The translations under genes were made by a program, and so were the position numbers. Below the pieces are notes generated by a model, which worked only from the letters and a program-made list of their open reading frames with translations, was not told the DNA's origin and did no database searches. From contig CAZKMA010000018.1 in the NCBI GenBank assembly GCA_964553615.1, positions 1-64,000 of the forward strand: a DNA stretch of 64,000 nt, written 5' to 3'. Positions 43,670 to 53,351 of the stretch are shown piece after piece. Within the stretch, counting starts at the first letter, position 1, and the number at the start of each line of letters is the position of its first letter. Source of the stretch: DATKUC01 sp964553615. Lineage in GTDB: Bacteria > Spirochaetota > Spirochaetia > DSM-27196 > DATKUC01.

Positions 43670-44656
43670 CTACCAGAGCTGATGGACGTGAGGCTTCACA
43701 AGCTCATCATATACCGCGCGGATTTCGCTCATCTGTGCCTCCGAGAGCCCGGGAAGTTCGGACGCTCGAACGTTCTGCTCCACCTGGTCTACGCGGCTCG
43801 CGCCCGGAATGACCGTGCTCACCTCCGAAAACATCAGGATCCAGCGAAGTGCGGAAAGCGGCATGGAGACATCCGCGGGCAGAATGGTTTTCAACCGCTC
43901 CACGGCCGCAAGTCCGATATCGTAGGGAACTCCTGAGAATGTTTCGCCCTTGTCGAATGATTTACCTTCGCGGTTGAAGTTGCGATGATCACCCTCCCGG
44001 AACTTGGTGCTCGAGTTGTATTTGCCGGATAGAAGTCCGCTGGCCAGAGGAACGCGTACAATAACACCGATGTTCCGTCGCTTTGCCTCGGCGAAGAACA
44101 GTTCGGCCGGCCGAAGTCGAAACATATTGAATATTATCTGAACGGTTGTGACATTCGGGTATTCGATTGCCTTCAGCGCCTCCTCCACCTTTTCCACGCT
44201 CACACCCAGATTTCGGATTTTCCCCTCTTCCTTCATGCGCTCGAAGGTGGCAAACACCTCTGGACGATAGAACACATCCGTGGGGGGACAATGAAGCTGG
44301 ATGAGATCGATGGAATCTCTTCCCATATTCTTCAGACTGTCATTCACGAACCCTCGCAGCGCATCCGGTGTGTACATATCCGCGGTGTGCGGCTTCAGTC
44401 GCCGTCCGCACTTTGTGGCAACGAATATCTCCTCGCTTCGGGATTTCGCAACACGGGACACGACGGATTCGCTCATTCCGTCACCGTAGACGTCGGCGGT
44501 GTCCAGAAAGTTGACACCACTGTCAATTGCGCTGTTTACCACCTTCTCGGCAGTAGTCACGTTGAAGTCGGATCCCCATCCGCCCCCAACCTGCCAGGTG
44601 CCCAGAGATACTTCCGAGACACGAATACCCGTCTTCCCCAGTTGCCGATACTTCAT
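43670..44656 (-). CDS. Aldo/keto reductase
   Basis: This NADPH-dependent (beta/alpha)8 oxidoreductase has 328 residues. The catalytic residues are D52 and Y57 in NFLDTADVYGDG, the Lys of IFVATKCGRR and the His of DLIQLHCPP. The NADP-binding C-terminal part (RWILMFSEVSTVIPGASRVDQVEQNVRA) is intact. The group is close to the YajO/YhdN-type general stress reductases. The physiological substrate cannot be told. It is monocistronic as far as can be seen. Confidence 0.93.
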   Translation of the reverse strand: MKYRQLGKTGIRVSEVSLGTWQVGGGWGSDFNVTTAEKVVNSAIDSGVNFLDTADVYGDGMSESVVSRVAKSRSEEIFVATKCGRRLKPHTADMYTPDALRGFVNDSLKNMGRDSIDLIQLHCPPTDVFYRPEVFATFERMKEEGKIRNLGVSVEKVEEALKAIEYPNVTTVQIIFNMFRLRPAELFFAEAKRRNIGVIVRVPLASGLLSGKYNSSTKFREGDHRNFNREGKSFDKGETFSGVPYDIGLAAVERLKTILPADVSMPLSALRWILMFSEVSTVIPGASRVDQVEQNVRASELPGLSEAQMSEIRAVYDELVKPHVHQLW

Positions 44657-44731
44657 TGAGTCCTCCCGATCCGTTCATAAGAATATGGTCAAAGCTACTG
44701 CCCGCATGTGCCCGTCGGCAAATCGATGATA

Positions 44732-44760
44732 TTGCAGGAACTGCCTATTCAGTCTATAGT
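44732..44760 (+). promoter_or_regulatory. Putative promoter just upstream of the membrane protein gene
   Basis: TTGCAG, a 17-base spacer and TATAGT end seven bases before the ATG at 44768. If used, the start codon would be at or very near the 5' end of the message. Confidence 0.45.
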
Positions 44761-44767
44761 CACGCGT

Positions 44768-45544
44768 ATGCTGCTGTTCATGATCAAGAAGTCCTTCTTC
44801 GATATGTGGGACAATTTTCTGGCCGTTATTCTCCTGAATCTGGGATTCATCGTAATGCTCACGGTGCCGTTGCTCCTGCCATATGCGCTGGTCAAGGTCA
44901 GCACCGTGCTGTCGATAATAACCCTGATTGTCGGTGTCGTTCTTCTCTTCGTCTATGCAGGAGCCGCCGCAATGGTTGCGCGAGACATAGTCGACTACAA
45001 GGCGCCCGAGTTCAAGGAGTTCGTCGGCCACCTGAGAGAGACCTGGATGGGGAGCGCCGTACTCGGGCTCATCTACGCACTGCACGTGTTCGTCCTTTCA
45101 GTTGCGCTGCCGGTTTATTCCAGCATGGGAAACCTGCTCGGACTTGCCGCACTGGTATTCCTCTTCTGGGCAAGTGTTATCTGGCTTTTCTCGAGTCAGT
45201 TCTTCTTCCCCATTCGCGCACGGCTGGATACCAAACTGCCCAAGATCATCCGAAAGTGTTTTATTGTCTTTTTCGACAACACCGGATTTTCGCTGTTCAG
45301 CGGTATTGGGGCAGCACTTATTATGATCGTTTCCGGGTTTACCGCCTTCCTGATACCTGGTTTCGGCGGGATGCTCATCTGGTTGCAGGCAGGCTTCAAA
45401 CTTCGGCTGTTGAAGTACGACTACCTCGAGAACGACTCGGATGCAAACCGGAAGCGTATCCCGTGGGACGCGTTGCTCATAGATGAACGGGAGCGGGTTG
45501 GAAAACGTTCACTCAGAGGAATGATATTCCCCTGGAAAGAGTAA
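44768..45544 (+). CDS. Polytopic membrane protein of unknown function
   Basis: This protein of about 258 residues has some six membrane segments (FLAVILLNLGFIVMLTVPLLL, VLSIITLIVGVVLLFVYAGAA, AVLGLIYALHVFVLSVALPV, LGLAALVFLFWASVIWLFSS, GIGAALIMIVSGFTAFLIPG). The opening MIKKSFFDMWDNFLAVILLN and the layout recall the YesL/DUF624-like group, but I cannot confirm it. The start is uncertain: GTG 44708 and ATG 44726, 44768 or 44780 are in frame, none with a strong ribosome site, and a promoter-like element ends just before 44768. It ends at a bidirectional terminator. Confidence 0.7.
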   Translation: MLLFMIKKSFFDMWDNFLAVILLNLGFIVMLTVPLLLPYALVKVSTVLSIITLIVGVVLLFVYAGAAAMVARDIVDYKAPEFKEFVGHLRETWMGSAVLGLIYALHVFVLSVALPVYSSMGNLLGLAALVFLFWASVIWLFSSQFFFPIRARLDTKLPKIIRKCFIVFFDNTGFSLFSGIGAALIMIVSGFTAFLIPGFGGMLIWLQAGFKLRLLKYDYLENDSDANRKRIPWDALLIDERERVGKRSLRGMIFPWKE

Positions 45545-45584
45545 GACCGCGCCGGGGAACCGGAACCGGACCTGCGTAGCGCTG

Positions 45585-45622
45585 AAAACGGCCACCACTG
45601 GATATCCGGCGGTGGCCGTTTT
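45585..45622. terminator. Bidirectional intrinsic terminator
   Basis: A 12-base perfect inverted repeat (AAAACGGCCACC / GGTGGCCGTTTT) lies between the convergent membrane-protein and fructokinase genes and offers a T-run on both strands. Confidence 0.85.
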
Positions 45623-45641
45623 CGGGTCTGGAATACAGATT

Positions 45642-46547
45642 TCAGCCGGCTGCCCGCAGCGCTGCCTCTTCTGCAAGAGCAATGGAGCCGAGCACTCCCG
45701 CTCGGTTTCCGAGGCCCGGCGGAACAATGAAAGAATCAATCCTGTCCAGAATTACCGGTGCCTGTATGTACCGGTTCAGCAATTCGCCCACCCTCTTCCG
45801 GATCTTTGGGAAGAGCTGCACCTGGTCCATGACCCCTCCGCCAAGAATCAGCCTCTGGGGAGAAAGAATTACCGTATAATTCACCAGTGCGAACGAGAGG
45901 TACTCCGCAACCAGATCCCACACCGGATCATCGGCCGCTATGTCACTCCCCTTACGTCCGGTTCTTGCCTCGATGGCCGGTCCTGAAGCGAGTCCTTCCA
46001 GGCAGTCTCCGTGAAACGGGCAGCTTCCCTTGAACGGGTCGCGGGCAAGATCGTGCGGTATCCGGACGTGTCCCATTTCCGGATGGATCATTCCGTGATG
46101 CGGCCGTCCATCGATGAGCACCCCGCCTCCGATTCCGGTCCCAACGGTCAGATAGATAATCGTTGACAGGCTTCTACCCGCGCCCCAACGCCATTCGCCC
46201 AGCGCGGCGCCGTTCACATCGGTGTCGAATCCGACCGGCACGCCAAGCGCCCGGTGAATCGGCCCGGCGAAATCAGTGTGGACCCACGCCTTTTTCGGTG
46301 TCGTTGTTATATAACCGAAAGTCGGAGAACCTGGATCAGGATCCACCGGACCGAAGGCGCTGATGCCAATTGCATTCAGTTGACCATGCGGTTGGTTGCG
46401 AAAAAACTCTATGGCCTTTCGCAACGTCGACTCAGGATCCTCGGTCGGGAAACGCGTCTCTTCCCGAATATCATCGGGTCCTGTCCCAACGGCGCACACA
46501 AACTTGGTACCGCCTGCCTCAATTCCCCCGTACAGTGATGCGGCCAT
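45642..46547 (-). CDS. ROK-family sugar kinase, fructokinase-like
   Basis: This ATP-dependent hexose kinase has 301 residues. The phosphate-binding start is GGIEAGGTKFVCAVG, the substrate loop NAIGISAFGPVDPD, the catalytic Asp in FDTDVNGAALGEWRWG, and the second phosphate loop YLTVGTGIGGGV. The zinc-binding region HPEMGHVRI...GSCPFHGDCLEGLASGPA matches the fructokinase branch (as in B. subtilis YdhR). The start at 46547 is preferred because GAGGGG lies upstream; the frame runs to 46781 but overlaps the upstream permease gene. It ends the BMP transport operon, 29 bases after the permease. Confidence 0.9.
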   Translation of the reverse strand: MAASLYGGIEAGGTKFVCAVGTGPDDIREETRFPTEDPESTLRKAIEFFRNQPHGQLNAIGISAFGPVDPDPGSPTFGYITTTPKKAWVHTDFAGPIHRALGVPVGFDTDVNGAALGEWRWGAGRSLSTIIYLTVGTGIGGGVLIDGRPHHGMIHPEMGHVRIPHDLARDPFKGSCPFHGDCLEGLASGPAIEARTGRKGSDIAADDPVWDLVAEYLSFALVNYTVILSPQRLILGGGVMDQVQLFPKIRKRVGELLNRYIQAPVILDRIDSFIVPPGLGNRAGVLGSIALAEEAALRAAG

Positions 46548-46576
46548 CTGCCACCCCTCTTGTGTATCTTTTCGAA

Positions 46577-47887
46577 TCACTCCCGAACGTACACCTGTCC
46601 GTCTGCCGCCGGCGGCATTACCCGTCCAACAAGACCCGCCACCGCGATGATTGTCGCCAGATACGGGAACATTGAGAGGAAGGGGGATGGGATGGGCACG
46701 TTCAACACGGAAAGCGTGAATTGCAAAGCATCCGTGAAACCAAAGAGGAGCGCTGCCCCCAGGGCTCCTATCGGCCGCCACTTGCCGAAGATCATTGCCG
46801 CCAGCGCAATGTAACCGAGCCCGGCAGTCATGTTAATTGCGAATTGACCGGTCGAACCGATCGTGAACGAGGCACCGCCGATTCCGGCGACGACACCACC
46901 AAGAATGACATTCCGATAGCGAACCCGGTTCACGTTGATTCCAACGGTGTCCGCCGCCTGTGGATGTTCGCCGACCGCGCGTACCCGCAGTCCCCACCGT
47001 GTCTGGAACAGACCGATTTGCACAGCAACGAGAATGATTATCGTCAAGTAGACGAAGATATTCTGGTTGAACAGTAATGGTCCGATAATGGGAATCTTGT
47101 CCAGAAGAGGGATCGAAATCGGATTGAACACCGCGGGGCTATTCAGCAGTTGCTGGTTTGGAACGAGCAGCCCCTGCAGGAAGAAGCTTGTCAAACCGAG
47201 CGCAAAGGCGTCGAGTACAACACCAACAATTATCTGGTCCGCCGCGTAGGTTATGGTGAATATTGCAAGGATGAGACCCACTGTGCCGCCCACAACGGCG
47301 CCCGAAAGGAGTCCAAGCCAGAGATTGTGACTTGCGCTGCCAATCATTGCACCGAAGAATGCCGCAAAGAGAAATTGCCCCTCTATTGCAATGTTTATGA
47401 CGCCCGCACGTTCGCACAACAACCCGGACAGGGCACCAAGCGTGAGCGGAACAGCTTGAATGAGCATTGCCATGAGCAGCCCTTCGACATCCACCGACAC
47501 GCCTTTTCCCGCCCATGCAAGAAATCCAATACCGAAGAGCACGAGGCCAATTCCGAAAAGCAGGTAGGTATGTCTATTCTCTTTCCAGAGGATCTGCACC
47601 ACGCCGAGAATGGCGGTAATGATTCCAAGAACGATAATGGTTGCGAGTACCGAGAGATGGATATTCGGTATCTGGATTGCTGGACGTGCATTGAGCTGGA
47701 ACGTTGTCTTCACGGAAGCCGGCGCGTCGGTTGCGAAAACCAGCAGCATGATTGCCGCGACAACAAGCAACGCAATGCCGAGGCCGATCCTTCGTGGAGC
47801 AATCGGATCTTTCTTCATCTCCCTGGAGCCGTTTTCGCCGGAGTTCGCCGGAACATTTTCCGGCAGGTCTGTGTACTCGTTACTCAT
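46577..47887 (-). CDS. BMP-type (nucleoside) ABC transporter permease, second subunit
   Basis: This inner-membrane permease of the BmpA/NupA-type importer is related to RbsC and NupQ. The 436-residue protein carries an extra N-terminal segment (residues 1-75, including LGIALLVVAAIMLLVFA) and the core motif LSGLLCERAGVINIAIEGQFLFAAFFGAM, with RVRAVGEHPQAADTVGINVNRVRY towards the end. The start at 47887 gives an ATGA overlap with the other permease gene and has GGAGGATGGGG upstream. Imported compounds in characterised systems are purine nucleosides; here the substrate is inferred. Confidence 0.9.
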   Translation of the reverse strand: MSNEYTDLPENVPANSGENGSREMKKDPIAPRRIGLGIALLVVAAIMLLVFATDAPASVKTTFQLNARPAIQIPNIHLSVLATIIVLGIITAILGVVQILWKENRHTYLLFGIGLVLFGIGFLAWAGKGVSVDVEGLLMAMLIQAVPLTLGALSGLLCERAGVINIAIEGQFLFAAFFGAMIGSASHNLWLGLLSGAVVGGTVGLILAIFTITYAADQIIVGVVLDAFALGLTSFFLQGLLVPNQQLLNSPAVFNPISIPLLDKIPIIGPLLFNQNIFVYLTIIILVAVQIGLFQTRWGLRVRAVGEHPQAADTVGINVNRVRYRNVILGGVVAGIGGASFTIGSTGQFAINMTAGLGYIALAAMIFGKWRPIGALGAALLFGFTDALQFTLSVLNVPIPSPFLSMFPYLATIIAVAGLVGRVMPPAADGQVYVRE

Positions 47888-49164
47888 CCGCCCCATCCTC
47901 CGAAGATCCGTTCACCGGCACGTGCCAGTTTTATTCGATAGATTGTCCTGATTACTCCGGGTGCCGCGACGAAGAGCACGACGAGCGCCTGAATAACTTC
48001 GACCAGCTGAAGCGGAATGTTCGTGTTTACCTGCATGGTCCGGCCGCCCGCGGTAAAAGCGCCGAATAGCAGTGCGGAAAGTGCCACACCGAGCGGCGAG
48101 CCGCGCCCCAGAATGGCGACCGTTATGCCGTCAAACCCGGCAGTGCCACCGTACATCGGCGCCATGCGGTGGTCTACGCCCATGACCTGGAAAGCGCCGG
48201 CAAGACCGACGAGCAGTCCCGCAAGCGTCATTGCCACCACATACTGTCGCCGGACGTTGACACCCGCTACCCGCGCGGCATCCCGGTTTGCTCCAAGCAT
48301 GCGGAATTGAAAGCCAAGTGTGCTCTTCGTGAGCAGCCACCATACTCCAACGGTGAACAGAATTGATAGAATTATTCCCAGGTTTACCCGCAAGGATGGG
48401 CCGAAAATATGAGGGAGCCGTCCGGTCGGGGTTATCATCTTGGAAATCGACTGATTTCGTGGTGGCGCCTGATACAGCTCCGTCGTAAGCAGGTAAGTCA
48501 ACAGATTCAGCCCGACGTAGTTCAGCATCATCGAGGTAATGACCTCGTGGGCACCGGTGCGTGCCTTGAGAATCCCGGGAATGAATCCCCACGCAGCGCC
48601 AAAAAGTGCGCCGAAAATGATGGCAATCGGGATATGAAGGATCGGCGGAAGGCCGGTGAAGAGAAATCCCGCAAGAGTTGCCCCGGCAGCACCAAGGATG
48701 AGCTGGCCCTGCCCACCAATGTTGAACAGGCCGGCGCGGAACGCGAGCGCAATGCCAAGTCCGGCCATCATCAGCGGTGTGGTTGAAACAAGGGTTTCGG
48801 AAATTGGCCGAAACGCGTTCACGAGGTCAACCTTGTTGCCGCTCGCGATGGCCTGGATCATCAGCCCGGGACGACCCAGAGATCCCTGCAGCAAGGATCC
48901 GTATGCATTTGCAATTGCGGCCCAGGTCTGCGCAAGTGCCTGCCCCGGGGCAATGAAGAAACGCCCCCATGCAGATGTCGCCGCAGGAGTGGCAAAGACA
49001 ATGATGATCCCGCCGATGACCAGAGCGCTAAAGAACGCGAGTACGGTTATGACAAAGGTATTCCCGCTCAGGAGGAAGCTCCCCAGCCGCTGGAGAAACG
49101 AATGATGTATACCGTCGTGTCCTGCAGACTCTGGCCCGCGTGACTCCGGTGTCTGCTCGCTCAC
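47884..49164 (-). CDS. BMP-type (nucleoside) ABC transporter permease, first subunit
   Basis: This 426-residue permease is related to NupP. Family marks are TTPLMMAGLGIALAFRAGLFNIGGQGQLILGA, IPGILKARTGAHEVITSMMLNYVGL and FRMLGANRDAARVAGVNVRR. About eight to ten membrane segments are present, and a hydrophilic N terminus of about 30 residues precedes the first. The start is GTG at 49164, overlapping the ATPase gene as GTGA. Confidence 0.91.
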   Translation of the reverse strand: MSEQTPESRGPESAGHDGIHHSFLQRLGSFLLSGNTFVITVLAFFSALVIGGIIIVFATPAATSAWGRFFIAPGQALAQTWAAIANAYGSLLQGSLGRPGLMIQAIASGNKVDLVNAFRPISETLVSTTPLMMAGLGIALAFRAGLFNIGGQGQLILGAAGATLAGFLFTGLPPILHIPIAIIFGALFGAAWGFIPGILKARTGAHEVITSMMLNYVGLNLLTYLLTTELYQAPPRNQSISKMITPTGRLPHIFGPSLRVNLGIILSILFTVGVWWLLTKSTLGFQFRMLGANRDAARVAGVNVRRQYVVAMTLAGLLVGLAGAFQVMGVDHRMAPMYGGTAGFDGITVAILGRGSPLGVALSALLFGAFTAGGRTMQVNTNIPLQLVEVIQALVVLFVAAPGVIRTIYRIKLARAGERIFGGWGG

Positions 49165-50687
49165 GTACCACCTCCAACCTCAGCCGGACTCGAGCCGGCC
49201 ATAAGAAGCCCAATTTGTTCTCGCGACAAGTTCCCGGCAGGATACGGTCCGGTCAGTTTTCCGCGATACATTACAACGATCTGATCCGCCAGCGCCATGA
49301 CTTCGTCAAGCTCGACTGAGACAAGGAGGACGGCGGCGCCGGCATCCCGTGCCTGGACCAACCGCTGGTGAACGTACTCGATCGAACCGACATCCAGGCC
49401 GCGTGTGGGTTGTGATGCGACGATCAATCTGATTTTTCGGGAGAGTTCCCGCGCAACAATTACTTTCTGCTGATTTCCACCGGAAAGCGTCCGAACCGGT
49501 ACCGCGTTGGACCGGGCCCGGACATCGAACTCGCTCATGCGCTTTGTTGAGGTCTGCCGGATGGTATCCCAGTCCAGGGCGCCGCTGTGGGAAAACGGAA
49601 GCTCATCATAGACGTCGAGGACCATGTTCTCGGCAATGGAAAACGAACCGACAAGTCCGTCACGAAGACGATCTTCGGGAATGTGCGCTATTCCGGCGCG
49701 GAGAGCGTGTTTCGGCGATGATCCGGTAATGTCGGTGCCGTCGACCCGGATAGATCCCATGACGACGGTCGCGAGACCGGTTATGGCGCGGGCAAGCTCC
49801 GTCTGACCGTTGCCTTGTACTCCTGCAACTGCAACGATCTCTCCCGCATGTACCGTGAAAGTCACTTCCTCGACCGCAGTGCGGCCGGTGTCATCCAATA
49901 CCGACAGATTGCGAACATCCAGCACCGGCTCGCCGGGCTTTGCGGGGGCCTTGCTTACGGACAATTCAACGCCGCGGCCAACCATCATGGACGCAAGTTC
50001 CTGTTCGCTGGTCTTTGATGGTATTGCCTCGCCAACAACGGCACCCAGCCGGATAACGGTTATCCGATCGGCCACCTCGAGTACTTCTTTCAGTTTGTGA
50101 GTAATAAACAAAATGGTTCTGCCCGATTCGCGAAGAGACCGCATTACCTTGAACAGATCTCCCGTCTCCTGCGGGGTCAGAACTGCAGTTGGCTCGTCCA
50201 GAACAAGAACTTTTGCCTCCCGCGCAAGCGCCTTTACAATCTCCACGCGCTGTTGCTGCCCAACGGAGAGCTCGCCGACAATTGCATCGGGATCGACCTC
50301 GAGGCCGAAACGCCGGGAAAGCTCGGTGATCTCTGTATTTGCGCGACGCCGGTCAAGAAAGCCGAATCGTTTCGTCTGCTCGAATCCGAGCATGACGTTC
50401 TCGGCCACGGTAAAGGCAGGAATGAGCATGAAGTGCTGGTGCACCATCCCAATGCCTGCTCTTATCGCCTCGCCCGGATCTTTGAAGTGGGCGGCTTTGC
50501 CGTCAAGAAGAACCTCGCCCTCGTCGGGACGGTACAAACCGTTCAGGACGTTCATGAGGGTCGACTTCCCGGCGCCATTTTCGCCGAGGAGGGCGAGAAT
50601 TTCGCCCTCCTCGGCAGTCAGATCAATGCGGTTGTTGGCGACAAGGTCGCCAAACCGCTTCGTAATTCCCTTCAGTTCAAGACGCAT
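49161..50687 (-). CDS. BMP-type (nucleoside) ABC transporter ATPase with two ABC domains
   Basis: This 508-residue ATPase is related to NupO/RbsA/MglA. The first domain is fully active-looking: Walker A GENGAGKSTLMN, signature LSVGQQQRVEI, Walker B VLVLDEPTAVL. The second has a changed Walker A (GVQGNGQTELARA), the signature LSGGNQQKVIVARE and a Walker B whose Glu is replaced (LIVASQPTRGLDVG), as is usual for this family's second half. It lies 17 bases after the binding protein gene and overlaps the first permease gene. Confidence 0.94.
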   Translation of the reverse strand: MRLELKGITKRFGDLVANNRIDLTAEEGEILALLGENGAGKSTLMNVLNGLYRPDEGEVLLDGKAAHFKDPGEAIRAGIGMVHQHFMLIPAFTVAENVMLGFEQTKRFGFLDRRRANTEITELSRRFGLEVDPDAIVGELSVGQQQRVEIVKALAREAKVLVLDEPTAVLTPQETGDLFKVMRSLRESGRTILFITHKLKEVLEVADRITVIRLGAVVGEAIPSKTSEQELASMMVGRGVELSVSKAPAKPGEPVLDVRNLSVLDDTGRTAVEEVTFTVHAGEIVAVAGVQGNGQTELARAITGLATVVMGSIRVDGTDITGSSPKHALRAGIAHIPEDRLRDGLVGSFSIAENMVLDVYDELPFSHSGALDWDTIRQTSTKRMSEFDVRARSNAVPVRTLSGGNQQKVIVARELSRKIRLIVASQPTRGLDVGSIEYVHQRLVQARDAGAAVLLVSVELDEVMALADQIVVMYRGKLTGPYPAGNLSREQIGLLMAGSSPAEVGGGT

Positions 50688-50704
50688 TACAGGTTACCGA
50701 CGTT

Positions 50705-51823
50705 TCAGTTCGCCGGATATGATTTCGGATCAACGGAGATGGTCCCGTCGATAATTCCCTGCTGAATCTTCTTGACTTCGTTCTGTACCTTCTCGGGCAC
50801 CTTGCTGGCAAAATCATGGAACGGAGCAATGGATACGCCGCCATTCTTCAGGGTGCCAACATAGTTGCCGCCCTTAAAGGTTCCATTCAGTGCTTCGAGT
50901 GCAGCGGTCTTGACCGATACATCGATACCTTTCACAACACTGGTTATAATAAGACTCCCGTACTGCGGAGCAGATATGAACCCGTCAGTATCGACCCACT
51001 CGAGATAGACTGGATTCGCGCTTCCCTGATTGTGCTGCTGAACGGCCGCGGCTGCACCGAGACCGACGGAACCGGCTACCGGCAGGATAATGTCGGCTCC
51101 CTGGTTCATGAGGGCTTCAGTTACGGTCTTTCCCTTTGCCTGGTTGGTGAAATCGTTGGTAAACGTTCCGCTGTTCTTCTCAGGATCCCAACCGAAGGTC
51201 TGCACCTTCGCATTGTTCTGCTGGTCGTAATAGCGTACTCCTGCAACGAAACCATTCATGAAGATAGTTACTGTCGGAATGTTCATTCCGCCGAAAGTCC
51301 CAACTTTCCCGGTCTTTGACATGGCTGCCGCAACGTAGCCTGCGAGGAAGGCGGCCTCGTCGGTCTTGTAGGTCAGCGCAAGGATGTTCGGAATTGCCGG
51401 GTTATAGGAATAGTCGACAATTGCGAACTTCTGGTCCGGATTTGCTTTCGCGGCGGCTGCCGTGTCGTCACCCATCAGGAAGCCGACGGTTACGATAATT
51501 CCAGCCTTCTTTTGCACAAACTGCTGAATATTCGGAACATAATCGCTCTGGTTGGTCGACTGCAGGTACTGGATCTGCATACCGGTCTGCGCCTTTGCCT
51601 CCTGGAGTCCTTTCCAGGCTGACGCGTTGAAAGAGCGGTCATCAATACCACCGGTATCGGTTACTTCACCGGCAAGAAAGCTCGAGGCCGTGCTTGCGGC
51701 GGGCTGGGATGCCGGCGCAGCAGACGATGACGATTGCTCTTTCGATCCACCCGCGAACGCGGCTGAGACCGTCAGGGCAAACAATGCAACAAATGCGAGT
51801 ACCAATACGGATGCTCTTTTCAT
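50705..51823 (-). CDS. BMP-family ABC substrate-binding protein (TmpC/BmpA type)
   Basis: The 372-residue periplasmic protein belongs to the basic-membrane-protein family, known in Treponema as TmpC/PnrA and binding purine nucleosides. The signal peptide (LVLAFVALFALTVSAAFAGGSKE) has the spirochaetal FAGGS context without a lipobox Cys. Family motifs follow: GGIDDRSFNASAWKGLQEA, VGFLMGDDTAAAAKANPDQKFAIVDY, FLAGYVAAAMSKTGKVGTFGGM and DIILPVAGSVGLGAAAAV. AGGGAGGT is nine bases before the ATG at 51823. It heads the importer operon. Confidence 0.94.
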   Translation of the reverse strand: MKRASVLVLAFVALFALTVSAAFAGGSKEQSSSSAAPASQPAASTASSFLAGEVTDTGGIDDRSFNASAWKGLQEAKAQTGMQIQYLQSTNQSDYVPNIQQFVQKKAGIIVTVGFLMGDDTAAAAKANPDQKFAIVDYSYNPAIPNILALTYKTDEAAFLAGYVAAAMSKTGKVGTFGGMNIPTVTIFMNGFVAGVRYYDQQNNAKVQTFGWDPEKNSGTFTNDFTNQAKGKTVTEALMNQGADIILPVAGSVGLGAAAAVQQHNQGSANPVYLEWVDTDGFISAPQYGSLIITSVVKGIDVSVKTAALEALNGTFKGGNYVGTLKNGGVSIAPFHDFASKVPEKVQNEVKKIQQGIIDGTISVDPKSYPAN

Positions 51824-51941
51824 TGTTACCTCCCTCTTTGTATCAGGACGGTCATCACGTGCAGCCAGCACGACGCTCACCGATTTTGGGTGCAACATCC
51901 ACCTCATTCATCACACGATCTCGACTGTTCCTGTGCCAATG

Positions 51942-51971
51942 ATGGTAGTACATGGTTTTTCCTCTTGTCAA
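51942..51971 (-). promoter_or_regulatory. Promoter of the BMP importer operon
   Basis: On the minus strand a perfect TTGACA, an 18-base spacer and TACCAT lie about 118 bases before the binding-protein ATG. The leader that follows shows no riboswitch fold I can name. Confidence 0.65.
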
Positions 51972-52058
51972 GCCAATCTATTCTCGACACCTTCGGGCGC
52001 AACCAATCAGATGCCCGGCGGGATCTGTTCAACGGAAATCAACACGCTGCGTGACACT

Positions 52059-53267
52059 TCACAGAGTCTGCAGGATATCGATATTTCGCCCGTGGTCGGA
52101 GAGCCGCTGTGACAGGTATTCGCGGTCCAGCCGCAATTCCCCGGCCAAATACCGCATTTGATCAATACTCACCAGGTTCTGTTCCAGATGCAGGTAGAGA
52201 ATCGCTTTCTCGGCAATGCAGGGAACAAGGAGTGCGTTCATGTTGTGGCGACTCGTCGGCGAGGCTGAAACGAAAGAACTGCCTGCGGCGGCGTCGAACT
52301 CAAGCGTTCCGGCGGGTGCCGATTCGGTTCGGTCGTACTTTTCTACGAAGTGTTCGTACAGGCGAGAACGTTCAATATCTTCCTGTATCAGCCTCAACTC
52401 TTCCAGAAGAGGCTGGATATTTCCCTTCGACGCGTCGACTCCGAGCGGCTTCAGGATAAGATAGGTGTATTCCTTGCCGGGAAGGTAGTGATGCACATCG
52501 CAGCGGGTGCAGTAGCTCGGCTCGCGGGGATCCGATTTTTCGCGATCTCCGCCGATAACGATGAGTGGATCGAAGTAGAGTGCCGGACATTCCCGGGTCC
52601 CGACCCGGTAGTATCGGTAGGTATAGAACGAGTCCCGCATGCAGTCAGGGTGCTCACAGTAGGCGGTCAGCGGAAAAACGTCGGTTGCAAGCTCGAGCAG
52701 GAGCCGGGCGGTTGAATTGAATATCTCCTTGCGGAAATTCAGGATGAGCGTTGGAAAGATAAACACCAACCCGCGCCTTTCGGACTCGCGCATGATAACG
52801 TAGGCTATGCGCTCGTCATAAAAGGAAACCTCGTCCAGTATCCATGTCCCGTAGTCCGGATTGCGGTTAATGACGTCCTCGAGTTCGAAGGAGTCCGTTA
52901 TCCGCGCAATGGCGGAGCCACACCGCTCGTATCCGCCGCGATATGCCAGGGCGTCTTCGGGGTATTCGGGGAAGCGGCCTGCGTCCAGGCTTGACCGGAC
53001 AAAAAAGACTTTTCGCCGATCTGCCGAACCCTCGCGCATCCGCAATCCGAGCTCTTCCGACTTCTTGAGCGCAACCTGGGAGTCGCGCCACACGCGGGAC
53101 GAATACTCGGTCTTTCCAGACCCCATGGGCCCGATAACCAGAATTCGCCGCCTTCCGCGGGAAAAATCGAAATGGTTCACGGCCGGATGCACATTGAACT
53201 CCGGAAAGCCGAAGCTTTTCAGATACCCCATCATTTCGCCGTTTTGCTCCTGTGCCGATCCGGTCAT
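52059..53267 (-). CDS. Thymidine-kinase-like P-loop protein with a C-terminal extension
   Basis: The 402-residue protein has a type II thymidine-kinase layout. Walker A is GPMGSGKTEYSSR (46-58), the Walker B/catalytic pair D145-E146 is in WILDEVSFYDE, and four Cys (C204, C209 and C253, C256) sit where the kinase's zinc lasso lies, with GGDREKSDPREPSYCTRC recalling that family. The loop normally reading G-L-D-G-D-F is PTLILNFRKEIF, and about 120 extra residues follow, so the substrate may not be thymidine. The start at 53267 has GGGAG upstream. It stands alone between the BMP operon and the trehalose gene. Confidence 0.7.
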   Translation of the reverse strand: MTGSAQEQNGEMMGYLKSFGFPEFNVHPAVNHFDFSRGRRRILVIGPMGSGKTEYSSRVWRDSQVALKKSEELGLRMREGSADRRKVFFVRSSLDAGRFPEYPEDALAYRGGYERCGSAIARITDSFELEDVINRNPDYGTWILDEVSFYDERIAYVIMRESERRGLVFIFPTLILNFRKEIFNSTARLLLELATDVFPLTAYCEHPDCMRDSFYTYRYYRVGTRECPALYFDPLIVIGGDREKSDPREPSYCTRCDVHHYLPGKEYTYLILKPLGVDASKGNIQPLLEELRLIQEDIERSRLYEHFVEKYDRTESAPAGTLEFDAAAGSSFVSASPTSRHNMNALLVPCIAEKAILYLHLEQNLVSIDQMRYLAGELRLDREYLSQRLSDHGRNIDILQTL

Positions 53268-53351
53268 TCTGTTCTCCCACCTCGTGTGGAATGTAGTTAT
53301 AAACAGTGTTTGGAAGTCAATCAAGCTGCACGGTGCCGAATATACGCTTCC

